In this document: piece by piece, positions 61,662 through 64,000 of the stretch
Layout: every line of letters starts with the position of its first letter
Numbering within the stretch: the first letter of the stretch is position 1
Assembly: GCA_905182985.1 (NCBI GenBank)
Contig: CAJJDN010000073.1
Location: 329,714-393,713, forward strand
Reading direction: 5' to 3'
Source: Paramecium sonneborni
Taxonomy: Eukaryota; Ciliophora; Oligohymenophorea; Peniculida; Parameciidae
Length of the DNA stretch: 64,000 nucleotides
Position numbers and translations under genes: made by a program
Notes under the pieces: generated by a model
The model's input: the letters and a program-made list of their open reading frames with translations, nothing else
Told to the model about the DNA's origin: nothing
Database searches by the model: none

Positions 61662-62698
61662 ATTTGAAAACATGGATATTCATTATGGGTATTTAGAAAG
61701 AGTATGTTGTTAGACAACTTGACAATTATGAGATTGTAAGGAAAATAGGAAGAGGAAAATATGCAGAAGTTTTTGAAGGGATAAATGTAAATACATTATA
61801 AAAGGTGGTTATAAAAGCTTTGAAACCAAGTAAAAAATATAAAATATTAAATAGTAAGATAGAAAAAGATAAAGAGAGAAATCAAAATATTACAAAATTT
61901 GAATGGATAAAACAATGTGTTAAAATTGCTAGATGTAGTGTTTGATCCAGCTTCAAAAACTACAAGTCTGATATTGGAGTTCGTCAATAACACAGATTAC
62001 AGAGTGTTATACCCTTAATTATAGGATTAAGATGTTCGCTTTTATATGTATGAGATTTTGAAAGTAATTAAATCTACAATATATAAATAGTCCTTAGATC
62101 ATTGTCATAGTATGGGAATAATGCATAGGGATATTAAGCCTCATAATATTATGATCGATAATGAAAAGAAGTTATTAAAATTGATTGACTTTGGATTAGC
62201 AGAGTTCTATTTTCCAAATAAAAATTATAATTGTAGAGTAGCTTCTCGATATTTTAAATCTCCTGAACTGCTTTTAGATTATTAATATTATGATTATAGT
62301 TTAGATATATGGAGTTTGGGATGTTTATTTGCTGGAATAATCTTTTAATAAGAGCCATTCTTCCATGGATAAGATAATAATGATTAATTAGATAAAATAG
62401 CAAGAGTATTAGGAACAGATGATTTAATGAATTATCTACAGAAGTATAACATTTCATTAGGTCCAAACTTTGAGAATGTATTAGGATAACATCCTAAGAA
62501 ACCATTCAATAAGTTTATTAATGAAGATAATGAGCATTTGGCTAAGGCTGATGCAATTGAATTATTGCAGAGTATGCTTATCTACGATCATGTAAATAAA
62601 TATTATATTCACAAATCTAGAATTTAAGAATTACAGCTAAGGAAGCTATGTTACATCCCTATTTCCAATCAATCAGAAAGAACTCTAAAAGGTAATGA
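61600..62698 (+). CDS. Casein kinase 2 catalytic subunit alpha, 330 aa
   Basis: Introns of 25, 25, 27 and 29 nt restore the whole CK2 alpha sequence: [37 protein letters not shown] (ATP lysine and basic substrate cluster), [108 protein letters not shown] and [13 protein letters not shown]. Length and residues indicate an active constitutive Ser/Thr kinase that prefers acidic sites, working in nucleus and cytoplasm with a beta subunit. One oddity: the DFG position reads LIDFG, whereas CK2 alpha usually has Trp in the middle. The start at 61600 ([20 protein letters not shown]) matches the usual CK2 N-terminus. Confidence 0.95.
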
Positions 62699-62842
62699 TA
62701 TTTAGAGTCTTAAATTAATATCAAATATAAACATTATATTATTCATAGTTATTATTATAATCTTTTTACTATTTCTTTCTATTATCATAAATTATGTAAA
62801 TAATTAAGCAATAAATTTATTAATATAAAAATTATCAGACAT

Positions 62843-63565
62843 TCAATATGCTTTGCTTGATTTCAGTATTCTTTGCAATGATTATTAAAGTGTAGATAAT
62901 TCATGAGCATGACTAAACTTATTATTATTATGTAATACCCTCTTGTAAAATTAGTTAATTCAGTTCTTGGTATTGCATTCAATTTAGCTGTTAGTTGTAC
63001 AATATCTGATTATGAGACTGAAGGGTTGTTTCGATTAAGTCTCTCATTAAATTAAATTGATTTTGTATAATTAATTTATGGACCTGATTGATAGACTACA
63101 TCATTCCCTAATCTAGTTATCCCTGTATTTTGTAATTATAATTCAATGTCCAATTTAGAATCCCAGTTCTTAAATCTATCTATTTTCTATTTAGCTCTTG
63201 TAGGTGAATCCTAAAATTGTTATTTTTATTGTGGTTTATGATTCATTGGTGATGAACTCTAATGAATACTACTGTAAACAACTTAAGTTTATTTGCGAGG
63301 ACTAATTTTCATTATTTACTTTATATTACTGAAACTCTCCTACAACCAAGCCATCAAGACCTCTTTGCTTTCTTTCTGGTGATTCTCTAAACAATCGCAT
63401 TCTTACAGGTGATACATTTGTTGTATTGGCTGCCTTTATCCCTTTATGAAAAGAATGATCAGCATTCCCTATTTTACTTATAGCAGTAGATAAAATTCCT
63501 AGTTAATTGCTTTGCTTATAAACTTTGCTACTATCCCCTAAATTGATTGAACTTGTATTTAACAT
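62843..63565 (-). CDS. Unknown Ser/Gln/Asn-rich protein, 221 aa
   Basis: Three exons with introns of 31 and 26 nt, ATG 63565 to TGA 62843, 222 codons including the stop. It starts MLNTSSINLGDSSKVYKQS and contains SPVRMRLFRESPERKQRG, a basic Ser-Pro stretch that looks like a phosphorylation or linker region. It continues SSPMNHKPQQKQQF, RFKNWDSKLDIELQLQ, and ends with a helix HELSTLQQSLQRILKSS. Mostly disordered composition with two short helices; no domain recognised. Convergent with CK2, about 145 bp between stops. Confidence 0.68.
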
Positions 63566-63618
63566 TATTTTATTGCAATTTTAATTTTAATACTAAATTT
63601 ATTACTATTAAAATATTG

Positions 63619-63825
63619 CTATTTATATTCAAATGATATTTTACATTTTACAAGATTATCATTACTGTAATAATTCTTTACATATAATTTAAAATCATCA
63701 TCATTAATATTTGTAAATTTTATTTTATACTTTAACTCTTTCACTTCATCATCATTCCCATTTCTTTCAAGATTCTTTAATAAATTGGCAAAAATTATTA
63801 AAATTTTTATCATTTTATCTATCAT
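63619..63825 (-). CDS. Doubtful short ORF upstream of the Ser/Gln-rich gene
   Basis: ATG 63825. Under the standard code it ends at a TAG at 63619, but with the ciliate code the frame runs on into the neighbouring gene. The part LERNGNDDEVKELKYKIKF and DDDFKLYVKNYY is plausible protein. It could be a 3' exon of the gene entering from the right end or an extra 5' exon of the gene at 62843-63565. Confidence 0.3.
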   Translation of the reverse strand: MIDKMIKILIIFANLLKNLERNGNDDEVKELKYKIKFTNINDDDFKLYVKNYYSNDNLVKCKISFEYK

Positions 63826-63866
63826 TGATAATTATCAATGTTTTATATATAGTTTTGATATGCATC

Positions 63867-64000
63867 TCAAGAAACAATGGATTAAAATTTAAAAATTTGG
63901 ATTCTTTTAAAGAATTTTAATTTTAATTATTCTAATGGTTCAACTGCTTTTAAATTAATGAATTTTATTCAACTTATTTTAAACCTAATTCTTTTAATTG
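63867..64000 (-). CDS. 3' end of a gene entering from the right edge (partial)
   Basis: Minus-strand frames continue past base 64000. One reads QLKELGLKQVEQNS; a second, offset frame reads LKAVEPLEQLKLKFFKRIQ to TGA 63867-63869, so a short intron between them is likely. The Leu-rich spacing could be one leucine-rich repeat, but the fragment is too short to assign. Confidence 0.4.

Noticed and set aside
63619..63825. Complete small gene ending at TAG
   Set aside because: TAG is Gln here, so this is not a stop; kept only as a doubtful exon-like frame.

Overview
The window reads as macronuclear DNA of a ciliate close to Paramecium. It is very AT-rich and gene-dense. Long protein frames appear only when TAA and TAG are read as glutamine and TGA is the sole stop. 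Genes are broken by miniature GT...AG introns, mostly 22-31 bases; many were placed because removing them restores a conserved domain in frame. Two trichocyst matrix protein genes (43.6-44.8 kb and 59.7-60.9 kb) fit Paramecium specifically. A standard-code ORF scan is misleading here, and its longest hit, a 586-residue minus-strand frame at 51.4-53.1 kb, is the antisense of a Gln/Asn-rich repeat. All gene models are hand-read, so exon edges and some starts are provisional.

Layout. 0-3.2 kb: unresolved sequence, a small unknown minus-strand gene, then a divergent CK1-family pseudokinase. 3.4-12 kb: two tandem paralogous leucine-rich-repeat proteins on the minus strand. The second is inflated by a 1.3-kb exact duplication around a single N, and a further 1.1-kb exact duplication follows around another single N; both look like unmerged contig overlaps. 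13.4-16.2 kb: a membrane-associated unknown with a probable frameshift, a C2-domain protein with an N-terminal MGC, and a PHO80-like cyclin. 16.7-22.5 kb: two tandem TVGYGD potassium channels with cyclic-nucleotide-binding domains, each followed by a CX2CX4HX4C zinc-knuckle pattern. 22.8-25.6 kb: an unknown, an HMG-box-like acidic protein and a P-loop GTPase-like protein. 25.8-31.3 kb: a large multi-pass PAS protein. 31.9-33.4 kb: a small basic coiled coil and the ribosome-biogenesis factor MAK16. 33.4-33.7 kb: a 28-bp minisatellite. 33.7-40.3 kb: a four-domain voltage-gated cation channel with aspartate in all four pore loops. 40.5-44.8 kb: a coiled-coil protein and a trichocyst matrix protein. 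45.2-48.7 kb: two plus-strand genes, one like a degenerate kinesin motor. 49.3-54.8 kb: a protein kinase with an enormous repetitive coiled-coil and Gln/Asn-rich tail. 54.9-60.9 kb: a second PAS membrane protein and a second trichocyst matrix protein. 61.6-62.7 kb: casein kinase 2 alpha. 62.8-64 kb: an unknown gene and the tail of another entering from the right.

Several products fit ciliate excitability and secretion (cation channel, potassium channels, C2 protein, trichocyst proteins), while MAK16, CK2 and the cyclin are housekeeping genes. Neighbours look independently transcribed, with gaps of roughly 40-300 bp. I found no rRNA, tRNA, CRISPR array or transposase.
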